DNA of 64,000 bases, from assembly GCF_013407925.2 (NCBI RefSeq), contig NZ_CP060201.1:5255001-5319000 (forward strand), read 5' to 3'. The position numbers were made by a program, and so were the translations under genes. The DNA comes from Pseudomonas protegens. Its GTDB lineage: Bacteria > Pseudomonadota > Gammaproteobacteria > Pseudomonadales > Pseudomonadaceae. The notes under the pieces are model-generated. The model did not search any database and was not told the origin of the DNA. It was given only the letters and a program-made list of their open reading frames with translations. Below, piece by piece: positions 17,563-26,386 of this stretch. The first letter of the stretch is position 1, and every line of letters starts with the position of its first letter.

Positions 17563-18696
17563 ATGAAAGCCTCCTGGGACATTTTTTGCAGCGTCGTCGA
17601 CAACTACGGCGACATCGGCGTGACCTGGCGTCTGGCCCGGCAGTTGGTGGCCGAGCATCAGTGCGCGGTGCGTTTGTGGGTCGATGATCTGCGGGCCTTC
17701 GAAAAGATTTGCCCGCAGATTGATACCCAGCGGCAACGCCAGGATCAGGACGGGGTCGAGGTGCGTCACTGGCCGGCCCAATGGCCGGCTGAAGCGCCAG
17801 CGGATGTGGTGATTGCCGCGTTCGCCTGCCAGTTGCCCCATGCCTATATGGAGGCCATGGCCGAGCGCGAGCGGGCGCCGCTGTGGCTGAACCTGGACTA
17901 TCTGAGTGCGGAAGACTGGGTCAGTGGCTGCCACGGCCTGCCGTCAGTGAAGTTTCGCGGCGTACAGAAGTACTTTTTCTTCCCAGGATTCCAGGCTGGC
18001 ACGGGCGGCTTGCTGCGCGAAGCCGGATTGCTCGAACGCCGTCGGCATTTTCAGGCCGATCGCCAGGCCCAGCGGGATTTTCTGCAGGGCCTGGGCGTGA
18101 CGCCCGCCGCCGATAGCCGCTTGATGTCGTTGTTCGCCTATGAAAACGCCGGTCTTGGCGGTTGGCTGGAGGCCTTGGCCACCGATGCACAACCGACTCA
18201 TTTGCTGGTGCCCGAAGGCCGCATTCTCGGTGACGTGCAGCGCTGGCTGGGTGTTGAATCTCTGGTGGTCGGCAGCCTGCAGGTGCGTCAGTCGCTGACG
18301 GTTCAGGTCTTGCCCTTTGTTCGCCAGGAAGATTACGACCGGTTGCTGTGGTGCTGTGCATTCAATGCGGTGCGCGGGGAAGATTCCTTCGTGCGCGCGC
18401 AATGGGCCGGGCGGCCGATGCTCTGGCATATCTATCGCCAGGACGAAGATATCCACCTGGACAAGCTCGAGGCTTTTCTTGCCTTGTACACCAGGGCACT
18501 TTCCCCGGGCGCCAAGGCGGCGGTACTGGCCTTGTGGCAGGCCTGGAATACCGAGGCCGCGATGGCCGAACCCTGGAAAAACCTGCTGCAACACTGGCCG
18601 GAAGTCACCGCGCATGCCGAACAATGGTGTCTGGAACAAGGCTTGCAGGCCGATCTTGCTGCGGCGCTGGTGCAGTTTTACCTAAATTGGATATGA
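17563..18696 (+). CDS. earP: EF-P arginine rhamnosyltransferase EarP
   Basis: Transfers rhamnose from dTDP-rhamnose to Arg32 of EF-P, activating it to rescue ribosomes stalled at polyproline stretches. The 377 residues start with the DNYGDIGVTWRLARQL motif that holds the catalytic aspartates of the family and include the C-terminal nucleotide-binding stretch NAVRGEDSFVRAQWAG. The ATG at 17563 follows the pattern MKASWDIFC known for this family; the frame is open 21 codons further up. The target gene efp follows 48 bases downstream. Confidence 0.97.
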   Translation: MKASWDIFCSVVDNYGDIGVTWRLARQLVAEHQCAVRLWVDDLRAFEKICPQIDTQRQRQDQDGVEVRHWPAQWPAEAPADVVIAAFACQLPHAYMEAMAERERAPLWLNLDYLSAEDWVSGCHGLPSVKFRGVQKYFFFPGFQAGTGGLLREAGLLERRRHFQADRQAQRDFLQGLGVTPAADSRLMSLFAYENAGLGGWLEALATDAQPTHLLVPEGRILGDVQRWLGVESLVVGSLQVRQSLTVQVLPFVRQEDYDRLLWCCAFNAVRGEDSFVRAQWAGRPMLWHIYRQDEDIHLDKLEAFLALYTRALSPGAKAAVLALWQAWNTEAAMAEPWKNLLQHWPEVTAHAEQWCLEQGLQADLAAALVQFYLNWI

Positions 18697-18744
18697 TACG
18701 CGGCCAAGATTTTTGTAAATCCCATCCAAATTCGGATATTCGCA

Positions 18745-19317
18745 ATGAAAACTGGTAAAGAACTCAAACCCGGTACCGTGATCCGTATCGACAACGATCC
18801 TTGGCTGGTTCAGAAAGCTGAATTCACCAAGTCCGGTCGTAACAGCGCGATCATGAAGACCAAGCTGAAGAACCTGCTGACCGGTTACAAGACCGAAACC
18901 GTTTACGGTGCGGACGACAAACTGGACGACGTGATCCTGGATCGCAAAGAAGCGACCCTGTCGTTCATCAGCGGTGACACCTACACGTTCATGGACACCA
19001 CCGACTACACCATGTACGAGCTGAACGCCGAAGACATCGAAGCCGTTCTGCCGTTCATCGAAGAAGGCATGACCGACGTTTGCGAAGCCGTGTTCTTCGA
19101 AGACCGTCTGGTTTCCGTTGACCTGCCGACCACCATCGTGCGTCAGGTTGACTACACCGAAGGTTCCGCTCGCGGCGACACTTCGGGCAAGGTGATGAAG
19201 CCTGCCAAACTGAAAAACGGTACCGAGCTGAGCGTTGCGGACTTCATCGAGATCGGCGACATGATCGAGATCGATACCCGCGAAGGCGGTTCCTACAAGG
19301 GCCGCGCCAAGGTTTAA
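18745..19317 (+). CDS. efp: Translation elongation factor P, rhamnosylated type
   Basis: Relieves ribosome stalling at consecutive prolines. The 190 residues form the KOW-like domain I and two OB domains. The modification loop reads [11 protein letters not shown] with Arg at position 32, which marks the EarP-dependent type; EpmA-dependent factors have Lys there. The adjacent earP confirms the pathway. A possible -10 (TATGAT, 18692-18697) overlaps the earP stop, so efp may have its own promoter. Confidence 0.98.
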   Translation: MKTGKELKPGTVIRIDNDPWLVQKAEFTKSGRNSAIMKTKLKNLLTGYKTETVYGADDKLDDVILDRKEATLSFISGDTYTFMDTTDYTMYELNAEDIEAVLPFIEEGMTDVCEAVFFEDRLVSVDLPTTIVRQVDYTEGSARGDTSGKVMKPAKLKNGTELSVADFIEIGDMIEIDTREGGSYKGRAKV

Positions 19318-19340
19318 TCCTGGCCGACCTTGTACATGAA

Positions 19341-19369
19341 AAAGCCCGACCTTGAGTCGGGCTTTTTTA
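19341..19369. terminator. Bidirectional terminator between efp and ohr
   Basis: AAAGCCCGAC 19341-19350 pairs with GTCGGGCTTT 19356-19365, with A and T runs on both sides. Confidence 0.92.
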
Positions 19370-19387
19370 TGCCTGGCGTTTACTGTT

Positions 19388-19807
19388 TCAGACGTTCACG
19401 TGCAGGCGTACATCCACATTGCCGCGGGTGGCGTTGGAGTAGGGGCAGACCTGATGCGCCGCGTCCACCAGGCTTTGCGCTTCATCCTGGGCCAGGCCGG
19501 GCAGGCTCACATGCAGATCGATATCCAGGCCGAAACCGCCAGGGATCTGACCGATGCCGACGTGGGCGGTGATCGAGGCGTCGTCCGGGATCTTGCGCTT
19601 GCTCTGGCTGGCCACGAACTTCAGGGCACCGATAAAGCAGGCCGAATAGCCGGCAGCGAATAGCTGTTCCGGGTTGGTTGCCTGCCCACCGGCGCCGCCG
19701 AGCTCCTTGGGGGTGGCCAGTTTGACATCGAGGATCTGGTCGTTGGAAACAGCGCGGCCATCACGGCCACCGGTGGCGGTTGCAATGGCGGTGTAGAGAG
19801 TCTGCAT
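19388..19807 (-). CDS. ohr: Organic hydroperoxide resistance protein Ohr
   Basis: Thiol-dependent peroxidase that reduces fatty-acid and other organic hydroperoxides. The 139-residue OsmC-fold protein has the two catalytic cysteines in SACFIGAL and VCPYSNATRGN and the conserved Arg near position 18. The length fits the Ohr subfamily. It is controlled by OhrR, whose gene follows upstream in the same direction, and operator-like repeats lie between them. Confidence 0.96.
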   Translation of the reverse strand: MQTLYTAIATATGGRDGRAVSNDQILDVKLATPKELGGAGGQATNPEQLFAAGYSACFIGALKFVASQSKRKIPDDASITAHVGIGQIPGGFGLDIDLHVSLPGLAQDEAQSLVDAAHQVCPYSNATRGNVDVRLHVNV

Positions 19808-19832
19808 GGTAGAAACCTCGTTTTAGGTGATT

Positions 19833-19900
19833 TTCGCGCTAATAGTTTGCGCGCTAAGTAAGTGCAAAATAAATGTATCGCTCAAATATTTAGTGCGCAA
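19833..19900. promoter_or_regulatory. OhrR operator region (repeated GCGC-CTAA motifs)
   Basis: The motif TTGCGC[AG]CTAA occurs at 19847-19857 (+) and inverted at 19890-19900, with a shortened copy TTCGCGCTAA at 19833-19842. They sit directly upstream of ohr in an A/T-rich region, where OhrR would bind. Confidence 0.6.
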
Positions 19901-19993
19901 GATAAATTTTCGAGGAAAATCCTTCCTGAATCCTTAAGTCAAGGTCAACTCGTTGATTTTAAAAAGGATATTTTTATCGATCAGCCAGTCTCC

Positions 19994-20018
19994 TTCGCAG
20001 GAGCTGGCTTGCCCGCGA
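19994..20018. repeat. REP-type palindromic element
   Basis: Single REP copy (GCAGGAGCTGGCTTGCC core) just past the 3' end of ohrR, matching the form of the other REP copies in this window. Confidence 0.7.
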
Positions 20019-20022
20019 CGGG

Positions 20023-20484
20023 TCAAAGACTGCCTTGCAGATGCCCGCGCAGCACCTGCAAATCTTCCTGCAACTGACGCAATTGCTCCACGCTCCGGCC
20101 GCTGGCGCCGAGGATGCACTGCGGAATGTCCTGGGCCTGTTCCCGAAGCTTATGGCCCTGTTCGCTCAGCTTGACGATCACCACCCGTTCATCTTCCCGG
20201 CTGCGGGTCCGAGTCAGCAGGCCCTCGGCCTCCAGGCGCTTGAGCAGCGGCGTCAGCGAGCCCGGATCGGTCAGCAGGCGCTGGCTGATCTCGCCGACGG
20301 TCAGTTCATCCCGTTCCCAGAGCACCAGCATGGCCAGGTACTGCGGGTAGGTCAGCCCGAGTCGCTGCAGCAACGGCTTGTAGACCTTGGTCAGCAGCAG
20401 CGATGTGGAGTGCAGGGCGAAACACACCTGGTTATCCAGCAGCAGTTGTTCGCAAGTGTCCGCGGTAGAGGGTTTGGTGGTCAT
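20023..20484 (-). CDS. ohrR: MarR-type organic peroxide sensor OhrR
   Basis: Repressor of ohr. The 153-residue MarR fold has the reactive cysteine in LDNQVCFALHS, the winged helix [22 protein letters not shown], and a second cysteine in IPQCILG, as in two-cysteine OhrR proteins that form an intersubunit disulfide on oxidation. A start 18 bases upstream (20502) has an AGGA six bases before it and cannot be excluded; I chose 20484 because it gives an N-terminus closer to the OspR-type paralogue at 35424. Confidence 0.93.
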   Translation of the reverse strand: MTTKPSTADTCEQLLLDNQVCFALHSTSLLLTKVYKPLLQRLGLTYPQYLAMLVLWERDELTVGEISQRLLTDPGSLTPLLKRLEAEGLLTRTRSREDERVVIVKLSEQGHKLREQAQDIPQCILGASGRSVEQLRQLQEDLQVLRGHLQGSL

Positions 20485-20561
20485 GAGGGATGCCTTGATC
20501 ATTAATGGTCCTGAATCTAGCGGGCGAGTCTTTAATGCGCCAGATAATTTTCCGCCCAGGC

Positions 20562-21512
20562 TCAGCCCATGGCGCTTTGCAGCGCCAGGTCCCAGGGCGG
20601 AATCGGGCTGAAGTGGCTCTTCAGGTATTCCAGGAGCAAACGACTGCGGGCATTGGGGTGTTGTTCCATGCGCAAGGCATAGATGCCGGCGGTTTCCGGC
20701 TTGGGCAGGCCGCCGTCGCAGAACAGCGGCACCAGTTCCCCCCGCAGCAGGTATTCGCTCACCAGCCAGGTCGGCAGATGGGCAATCCCCAGGCCGGCCA
20801 GGGCTCCGGAAAGCAGGGCTTCGGCATTGTTGGCGCTGAGGCGGATGCGTTGCGGGCGATGGCTCTGCACCTGGCCATCCCGCTCGAATCGCCAGGCAAA
20901 CAGCGGCGCCAGCCCGTCCCAGTCCAGGCCGTCGTGCTGGTTGAGTTCGGCGGGATGGCGGGGGATGCCGCGGCTTTTCAGGTAGGACGGGCTGGCGCAG
21001 GCGATGCGCACGATGCTCGCCAGGGAGGTGGCGACCATTCGCGTATCCACCCGCTGGCCTGCGCGCAGGACCAGATCGACCTTGCCCAGATGCGAGCCCT
21101 GCATGTCGACGAAGCTGTCGATCAGGTGCAACTGCACATCCAGCCCCGGGTAGAGCGCCAGGAAATCGGCAATGGCCGGCGCCAGGTGGCGACGACCGAA
21201 GGCGGCCGGGGCATCGATGCGGATCAGGCCTTCCGGGGCATGGCTCAAGGACACCGCTTCGGCGCGGGCCAGCTGCAGTTCGGCGACGATACGCCGTGCC
21301 CGTTCAGCAAAGGCCAGGCCGGCCGCCGTGGCCACTACCGCATGGGTGGTGCGCATGAACAGCGTGGTGCCCACGGCGCTTTCCAGGCTGTCGATGCGCC
21401 GGGCCACGGCGGAAGGGGTCAGGGGATGACGGCGGGCCGCGGCGGAAAAGCTCCCGGCTTCCAGCACATCGAGAAACAGCCCCAGTTGTTCGGTGAGGAT
21501 ATTGGGATTCAT
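20562..21512 (-). CDS. LysR-family regulator (CrgA-like subgroup)
   Basis: A 316-residue LysR protein with the N-terminal HTH (GSFSAAARRHPLTPSAVARRIDSLE) and a C-terminal effector domain containing GHLA-like LIRIDAPAAFGRRHLAP, typical of the CrgA/YhjC subgroup. It is divergent from the TauE/SafE permease gene 105 bases away and probably controls it, as LysR proteins usually do with a divergent neighbour. Confidence 0.9.
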   Translation of the reverse strand: MNPNILTEQLGLFLDVLEAGSFSAAARRHPLTPSAVARRIDSLESAVGTTLFMRTTHAVVATAAGLAFAERARRIVAELQLARAEAVSLSHAPEGLIRIDAPAAFGRRHLAPAIADFLALYPGLDVQLHLIDSFVDMQGSHLGKVDLVLRAGQRVDTRMVATSLASIVRIACASPSYLKSRGIPRHPAELNQHDGLDWDGLAPLFAWRFERDGQVQSHRPQRIRLSANNAEALLSGALAGLGIAHLPTWLVSEYLLRGELVPLFCDGGLPKPETAGIYALRMEQHPNARSRLLLEYLKSHFSPIPPWDLALQSAMG

Positions 21513-21617
21513 GATCAGGTCGCTTATGCGAAAACGGCACAGCCATTGTGCGTTGCTGTGCGTTTCCGAGCCAGGGCCGACTGCGTAGCATGCAGCTCTC
21601 AGGTGAGGAGAGACGCT

Positions 21618-22367
21618 TTGATCGAGTTAGTGATGTATCTGTTGTTGGGCGCAGCCCTGGGCACTGTGGGCGGTTTGTTCGGCATCGGTGGCGGTTTGAT
21701 CGCCATTCCGGTGCTGGGGGTCATGTTCGGCCTGGATCAGCAGATTGCCCAAGGCACGGCGCTGGTGATGGTGGTGCCCAACGTGATGCTGGCGTTGTGG
21801 CGTTATCACCAGCGCAACCGCATCGAATTGCGCCACGCCCTGCCGCTGGCGCTGATGGGCTTCTGTTTCGCCTGGCTCGGCTCGATCTGGGCGGTGGGCA
21901 TCGACGCGCAGAAGATGCGTATCGGCTTTGTCGCCTTTCTCCTGGTGCTGTCGGCCTACAACCTGCTGCGCATGTTCATGAGCAGCGCGCCGGCCAGCAC
22001 GCAGATGCGTTATGCCTGGCCGTGGCTGGGGGTTCTGGGCGCCGCTTCCGGGGCCATGGGCGGGTTGTTCGGCGTCGGCGGCGCGGTAGTGGCCACGCCA
22101 GTATTGACCAGTGTCTTCGGCACCACCCAGGTGGTGGCGCAAGGCCTGTCCCTGGCCCTGGCGCTGCCGAGCACCGGGGTGACCCTGGTGACTTACGGCG
22201 TGCATCAGCAGGTGGACTGGATGATCGGCCTGCCGTTGGCGGTTGGCGGTCTGTTGAGCATCAGTTGGGGGGTGAAGGTGGCCCACGCCTTGCCCGAGCG
22301 CCTGTTGCGCGGGTTGTTCTGCGGTTTTCTGGTGGTCTGTGCAGTGATGCTGGCCTTTAAAGTGTGA
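21618..22367 (+). CDS. TauE/SafE family membrane transporter
   Basis: A 249-residue membrane protein with about eight helices. Two internal repeats each contain the family glycine motif (GGLFGIGGGLIAIPVL and GGLFGVGGAVVATPVL). Members export or import sulfonates, sulfite or sulfur-containing organic anions; the substrate here is unknown. A GGAG seven bases before a TTG at 21618 makes TTG the start. The frame is open for 371 codons further up, but that part is antisense to the LysR gene. Confidence 0.9.
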   Translation: MIELVMYLLLGAALGTVGGLFGIGGGLIAIPVLGVMFGLDQQIAQGTALVMVVPNVMLALWRYHQRNRIELRHALPLALMGFCFAWLGSIWAVGIDAQKMRIGFVAFLLVLSAYNLLRMFMSSAPASTQMRYAWPWLGVLGAASGAMGGLFGVGGAVVATPVLTSVFGTTQVVAQGLSLALALPSTGVTLVTYGVHQQVDWMIGLPLAVGGLLSISWGVKVAHALPERLLRGLFCGFLVVCAVMLAFKV

Positions 22368-23211
22368 AGCCCTCGACGATGTGCTCTGCCAGGCACTCGG
22401 TGATCGGCGAAGGCTTGCTGAGGTTGCGCACCAGCATGATGCTGGCTTCCGGCAATTGCGGCAGCCCCTGTGCCTCGCCGAGGATGCGCATGTCCGGGGT
22501 GATCAGGCTTTCCAGTTGGGCGGTGACCGCCAGCCCGGCGCTGACCACCGCCATGATCGCCGACAGGCTGGAACTGTTGTAGGCAATGCGGTAGTCGAGG
22601 CCCGCAGCGTCAAGAGCGTTGCAGGCCCAGAGCCGGCAGAAGCAGTCGCTGTTGAACATTGCCAGGGGCAAAGGGGTTTGCTCGTGGGGATTGAAGCCCT
22701 GGGCCACGGCCCAGACGAAGCGCTCCTTGCGCAGCAGTTGGCCGATCTCGCTGCCCGGCTCGCGGGTGACGATGGACAAGTCCAGGTCCTGGCGTTGCAG
22801 CAGCTGTTTGCTTGATTCGCAATGCACCTCGATCTGGATCAGCGGGTAGCTCTGGGCAAAGCGCGACAGAATCCCCGGCAGAAAGCGCATCACATAGTCA
22901 TCCGGGGTGCCGATGCGCACCAGGCCCACCATATGCGGCTCGCGCAGGGTGTTGAACACCTCGCTGTGCAGTTTCAGGATGCGTCGGGCGTAGCCCAGCA
23001 GCACCTGGCCCTCGGCGGTGAGCTTGACCTGGCGCCCGTCGCGCTGGAACAGCTGGCGCTGCAGCACGTCTTCCTCCAGGCGCTTCATCTGCATGCTCAC
23101 CGCGGATTGAGTGCGATTGACCCGCTCGCCGGCCCGGGTAAAACCGCCTTCATCGGCGATGGCGACGAAGGTGCGCAGAACGTCGGTGTCGATGCTGGGG
23201 AACTGGGACAT
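22357..23211 (-). CDS. LysR-family regulator
   Basis: A 284-residue LysR protein: HTH at residues about 8-65 (GGFTRAGERVNRTQSAVSMQMKRLEE) and a C-terminal effector domain (VRIGTPDDYVMRFLPGILSRF). The start at 23211 gives the normal distance to the HTH. Its 3' end overlaps the converging transporter gene by 11 bases. It is divergent from the DUF1127 gene 94 bases away. Confidence 0.9.
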   Translation of the reverse strand: MSQFPSIDTDVLRTFVAIADEGGFTRAGERVNRTQSAVSMQMKRLEEDVLQRQLFQRDGRQVKLTAEGQVLLGYARRILKLHSEVFNTLREPHMVGLVRIGTPDDYVMRFLPGILSRFAQSYPLIQIEVHCESSKQLLQRQDLDLSIVTREPGSEIGQLLRKERFVWAVAQGFNPHEQTPLPLAMFNSDCFCRLWACNALDAAGLDYRIAYNSSSLSAIMAVVSAGLAVTAQLESLITPDMRILGEAQGLPQLPEASIMLVRNLSKPSPITECLAEHIVEGFTL

Positions 23212-23305
23212 TGCATCAAATCCTGAGATGGATGGCATAAGAAACATTCGTTGGATTGATCTTAAGCCCGAGCAGACACTGGCGTCATCCCCACTGGAGG
23301 GCAAG

Positions 23306-23530
23306 ATGATGAAAGGTCAAAAGGGTTATGTGCTGGTCCACAAACTGTCATTTCAGGCGCTGTCATTGAGCGGTTTATGGCGCAGGGTCATGCGCTGGCA
23401 TGAGCTTGGACGCGAGCGCCGGATGCTCGCCGGGCTGAGCGATGCGGCGTTGAAGGACCTGGGCCTGACGCGGGCCGATGTCGAGCATGAGCGGGTCCGC
23501 CCGTTCTGGGACGATCCGATGCATAAATAA
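23306..23530 (+). CDS. DUF1127-domain small protein
   Basis: A 74-residue protein that ends in the DUF1127 motif (LWRRVMRWHELGRERRMLAGLSDAALKDLGL). Small DUF1127 proteins affect RNA turnover, phosphate and carbon metabolism in alphaproteobacteria; the role in pseudomonads is less clear. GGAGG precedes the two adjacent ATGs at 23306 and 23309. It is divergent from the LysR gene and a likely target of it. Confidence 0.85.
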   Translation: MMKGQKGYVLVHKLSFQALSLSGLWRRVMRWHELGRERRMLAGLSDAALKDLGLTRADVEHERVRPFWDDPMHK

Positions 23531-23596
23531 GCGCAAGCGTGCTACCCAAGCCGTTTCCCGGTGCGCTAGCGTGCGGGCAGACAAGGAGACTCCCCC

Positions 23597-24811
23597 ATGC
23601 CCGCAGAATGCTCTTTCTCACTCAAGCAAGCTCGACGACTGGCGCTGGCCGCCCAGGGTTTTGGCGGGCGTCGGCCGCCGGCAACGATCAAGGCCGCGGG
23701 GCTCAATCGACAGATCGAGCGCCTGGGCCTGCTGCAGATCGATTCGGTCAACGCCTTGGTGCGGGCGCATTACCTGCCGCTGTTTTCCCGCCTGGGCAGT
23801 TATCCACAGGCCTTGCTCGACCAGGCCGCCTGGAGTCAGGGGCGGCAACGCACCTTATTCGAATACTGGGGGCATGAGGCGTCGTTGCTGCCCATGTCCA
23901 TGTACCCGCTGCTGCGCTGGCGGATGCAGCGGGCGCGGCAAGGGCAGGGCATCTACTCGCAGCTGGCGCGTTTTGGCCAGGAACGCCAGATCACTGTCCG
24001 TCGGGTACTGGAGGCGATCCAGGAGCAGGGCGCGCTGGGGGCCGGCAGCCTGTCCACCCGCGAGGAGCGCGCCGGGCCCTGGTGGGACTGGAGCGATGAA
24101 AAGCATGCCTTGGAATGGTTGTTCGCCGCCGGTGAAGTGACGGTGGCCGGGCGTCGTGGCTTTGAGCGCCTCTACGATCTGCCGGAGCGGGTGCTGCCGG
24201 CGGCCATTCTCCAGCAGCCTTTACTGGACGAAGCCCAGGCCCAGCGCGGTTTGCTGGTGCACGCGGCCGGGGCCCTGGGTGTGGCCACGGAGAAGGACCT
24301 GCGGGATTACTTTCGCCTCGATCCCGGCGATAGCCGTGCGCGGCTGGCCGAGTTGCTGGAGTCCGATGAGTTGTTGAGCTGCGAAGTGCAGGGCTGGCGC
24401 CAGCCGGCCTATTGTCTGCCGCAGGTCAGGGTGCCGCGCAAGGTTGCAGCCAGTGCCTTGCTCTCACCGTTCGACTCGCTGATCTGGGAGCGCAGTCGCA
24501 CCGAGCGGCTGTTCGACTTCCGCTATCGGCTGGAGATCTACACGCCAAGGCACAAGCGGGTCTATGGCTATTACGTGCTGCCGTTCCTGCACCGCGAGCG
24601 GATTGTCGCCCGGGTCGATTTGCGCGCGGAGCGGGCCATGGGCTGTCTGGCCGTGCACGCGCTGCATGAGGAGCAGCCAGGCCTGGACGAGGAGGGGATT
24701 GTGGCGTTGGCCAGGCAGCTGCGGCAGATGGCCGACTGGCTGGGTTTGGAACAGATTCAGCTCAATTGCCAGCGTGATGGCACGCGCCGGTTGCGTGAGG
24801 TTATGGCGTGA
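23597..24811 (+). CDS. DNA glycosylase of the AlkX/YcaQ (HTH_42) family
   Basis: A 404-residue winged-helix protein that unhooks interstrand crosslinks or alkylated bases in characterised members. The catalytic motif is LLQIDSVN, i.e. Gln-Ile-Asp, the QxD form of AlkX/YcaQ rather than the QxQ form of AlkZ. Other family blocks are ARAHYLPLFSRLG-like, EYWGHEASLLP and FDSLIWERSRTERLF. AAGGAG lies before the ATG at 23597. No resistance or toxin cluster is adjacent, which fits the general-repair type. Confidence 0.88.
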   Translation: MPAECSFSLKQARRLALAAQGFGGRRPPATIKAAGLNRQIERLGLLQIDSVNALVRAHYLPLFSRLGSYPQALLDQAAWSQGRQRTLFEYWGHEASLLPMSMYPLLRWRMQRARQGQGIYSQLARFGQERQITVRRVLEAIQEQGALGAGSLSTREERAGPWWDWSDEKHALEWLFAAGEVTVAGRRGFERLYDLPERVLPAAILQQPLLDEAQAQRGLLVHAAGALGVATEKDLRDYFRLDPGDSRARLAELLESDELLSCEVQGWRQPAYCLPQVRVPRKVAASALLSPFDSLIWERSRTERLFDFRYRLEIYTPRHKRVYGYYVLPFLHRERIVARVDLRAERAMGCLAVHALHEEQPGLDEEGIVALARQLRQMADWLGLEQIQLNCQRDGTRRLREVMA

Positions 24812-24816
24812 AGAAC

Positions 24817-24871
24817 TTCGCGGGCCAGCCCGCTCCTACGCTGCCCTTGTAGGAGCGGGCTGGCCCGCGAA
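24817..24871. repeat. Inverted pair of REP elements (BIME-like)
   Basis: Two REP copies of 23 bases face each other perfectly (24817-24839 and 24849-24871) around a 9-base spacer; the arms contain CGGGCCAGCCCGCTCCTAC. They fill the gap between the converging glycosylase and type II DAHP synthase genes. Confidence 0.92.
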
Positions 24872-24879
24872 AGCGCTTC

Positions 24880-26226
24880 TCAACGCTTGACCTGCTTGAG
24901 CGTCTCGGCGATCAGGAAGGCCAGTTCCAGCGACTGGTCGGCGTTCATCCGCGGGTCGCAATGGGTGTGATAGCGGTCCGACAGGCCGTCTTCGGTGATC
25001 GGCCGGGCGCCGCCGATGCATTCGGTGACGTTCTGTCCGGTCATCTCGATATGGATGCCGCCGGCATAGCTGCCTTCGGCCTGATGCACCTGGAAGAACT
25101 CCTTGACCTCGGTGAGGATCTGCGCGAAATCCCGGGTCTTGTAGCCGCTGCTGGCCTTGATGGTGTTGCCGTGCATCGGGTCCGAGCTCCACAGCACCTG
25201 CTTGCCTTCGCGCTCTACGGCGCGAATCAGCTGCGGCAGGTGGTCGCCGACCTTGTGGGCGCCCATGCGCACGATCAGGTTCAGGCGCCCGGGATCGTTG
25301 CTCGGGTTGAGGATGTCGATCAGGCGGATCAGTTCCTCGGTGTTCATGCTCGGGCCGACCTTGACCCCGATCGGGTTGTTCACCCCGCGCAGGAACTCGA
25401 CGTGGGCACCGTCGAGCTGGCGGGTGCGGTCGCCGATCCACAGCATGTGCGCCGAGCAGTCGTAGTAGTCGTTGGTCAGGCTGTCGCGACGCACGAAGGC
25501 TTCTTCGTAATTGAGCAGCAGCGCTTCGTGGGCGGTGAAGAAGCTGGTCTCGCGCAGTTGCGGCGAGCTGTCCATGCCGCAGGCGCGCATGAAGGCCAGG
25601 GTTTCATCGATGCGGTCGGCCAGTTGGCTGTATTTTTCGGCCAGGGCCGAGTTGGCGATGAAGTCCAGGTTCCACTTGTGCACCTGGTGCAGGTCGGCAA
25701 AGCCGCCCTGGGCGAAGGCCCGCAGCAGGTTCAGGGTGGCCGTGGCCTGGTGATAGGACTGCAGTAGGCGGTCCGGGTCCGGTATCCGGCTTTTTTCATC
25801 GAAGCCGATGCCGTTGACGATATCGCCACGGTAAGCCGGCAGAGTCACGCCGTTGATGGTTTCGTCGTTGGCCGAGCGCGGCTTGGCGAACTGGCCGGCC
25901 ATGCGTCCGACCTTGACCACTGGGCAGCCAGCGGCAAAGGTCATGACAATGGCCATCTGCAACAGCACCTTGAAGGTGTCGCGGATCTTCGCCGCGGAGA
26001 ACTCGGCGAAGCTTTCGGCGCAATCGCCGCCCTGCAGCAGGAAGGCCCGACCCTGGGTGACTTCGGCGAACTGGCGGCGCAACTCCCGGGCTTCACCGGC
26101 AAACACCAGCGGTGGATAACTGGCCAGGGTCTGCTCGACCTGCAGCAGATGCGCGGCGTCGGGGTACTGGGGTTGTTGCTGGATCGGCAGGGCGCGCCAG
26201 CTGTCTGGGCTCCAGGGTTGGCTCAT
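24880..26226 (-). CDS. Type II DAHP synthase
   Basis: First shikimate-pathway step. The 448-residue protein belongs to the plant-like type II family: [13 protein letters not shown] at the N-terminus, [62 protein letters not shown] and [15 protein letters not shown]. It shares no sequence resemblance with the type I enzyme at 10951. The window thus codes for two independently evolved DAHP synthases, allowing separate feedback control. The start at 26226 is standard; the frame runs on to 26271. Confidence 0.97.
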   Translation of the reverse strand: MSQPWSPDSWRALPIQQQPQYPDAAHLLQVEQTLASYPPLVFAGEARELRRQFAEVTQGRAFLLQGGDCAESFAEFSAAKIRDTFKVLLQMAIVMTFAAGCPVVKVGRMAGQFAKPRSANDETINGVTLPAYRGDIVNGIGFDEKSRIPDPDRLLQSYHQATATLNLLRAFAQGGFADLHQVHKWNLDFIANSALAEKYSQLADRIDETLAFMRACGMDSSPQLRETSFFTAHEALLLNYEEAFVRRDSLTNDYYDCSAHMLWIGDRTRQLDGAHVEFLRGVNNPIGVKVGPSMNTEELIRLIDILNPSNDPGRLNLIVRMGAHKVGDHLPQLIRAVEREGKQVLWSSDPMHGNTIKASSGYKTRDFAQILTEVKEFFQVHQAEGSYAGGIHIEMTGQNVTECIGGARPITEDGLSDRYHTHCDPRMNADQSLELAFLIAETLKQVKR

Positions 26227-26386
26227 CGCGGACTCGAGTGCTTTACGGTGGGAGGGGCATGTTAGCAGCAAATTAGTGCGTGACCTGCTCCTCTCGCTTG
26301 GCCGACAATCGCGCCTTTCCCGCTCGCTGCCGAGCGGTTGGTTTCTCGCGCCGGCCTGATTGCGGGCCCCGCGACTAGGAGATGAA

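Noticed and set aside
20505..22367. 620-codon plus-strand frame that begins in the LysR gene and runs into the transporter
   Set aside because: Only the last 249 codons (from TTG 21618) have a ribosome-binding site and membrane-protein content. The first 371 codons are antisense to a clear LysR gene and are low-complexity in Q, G and A.
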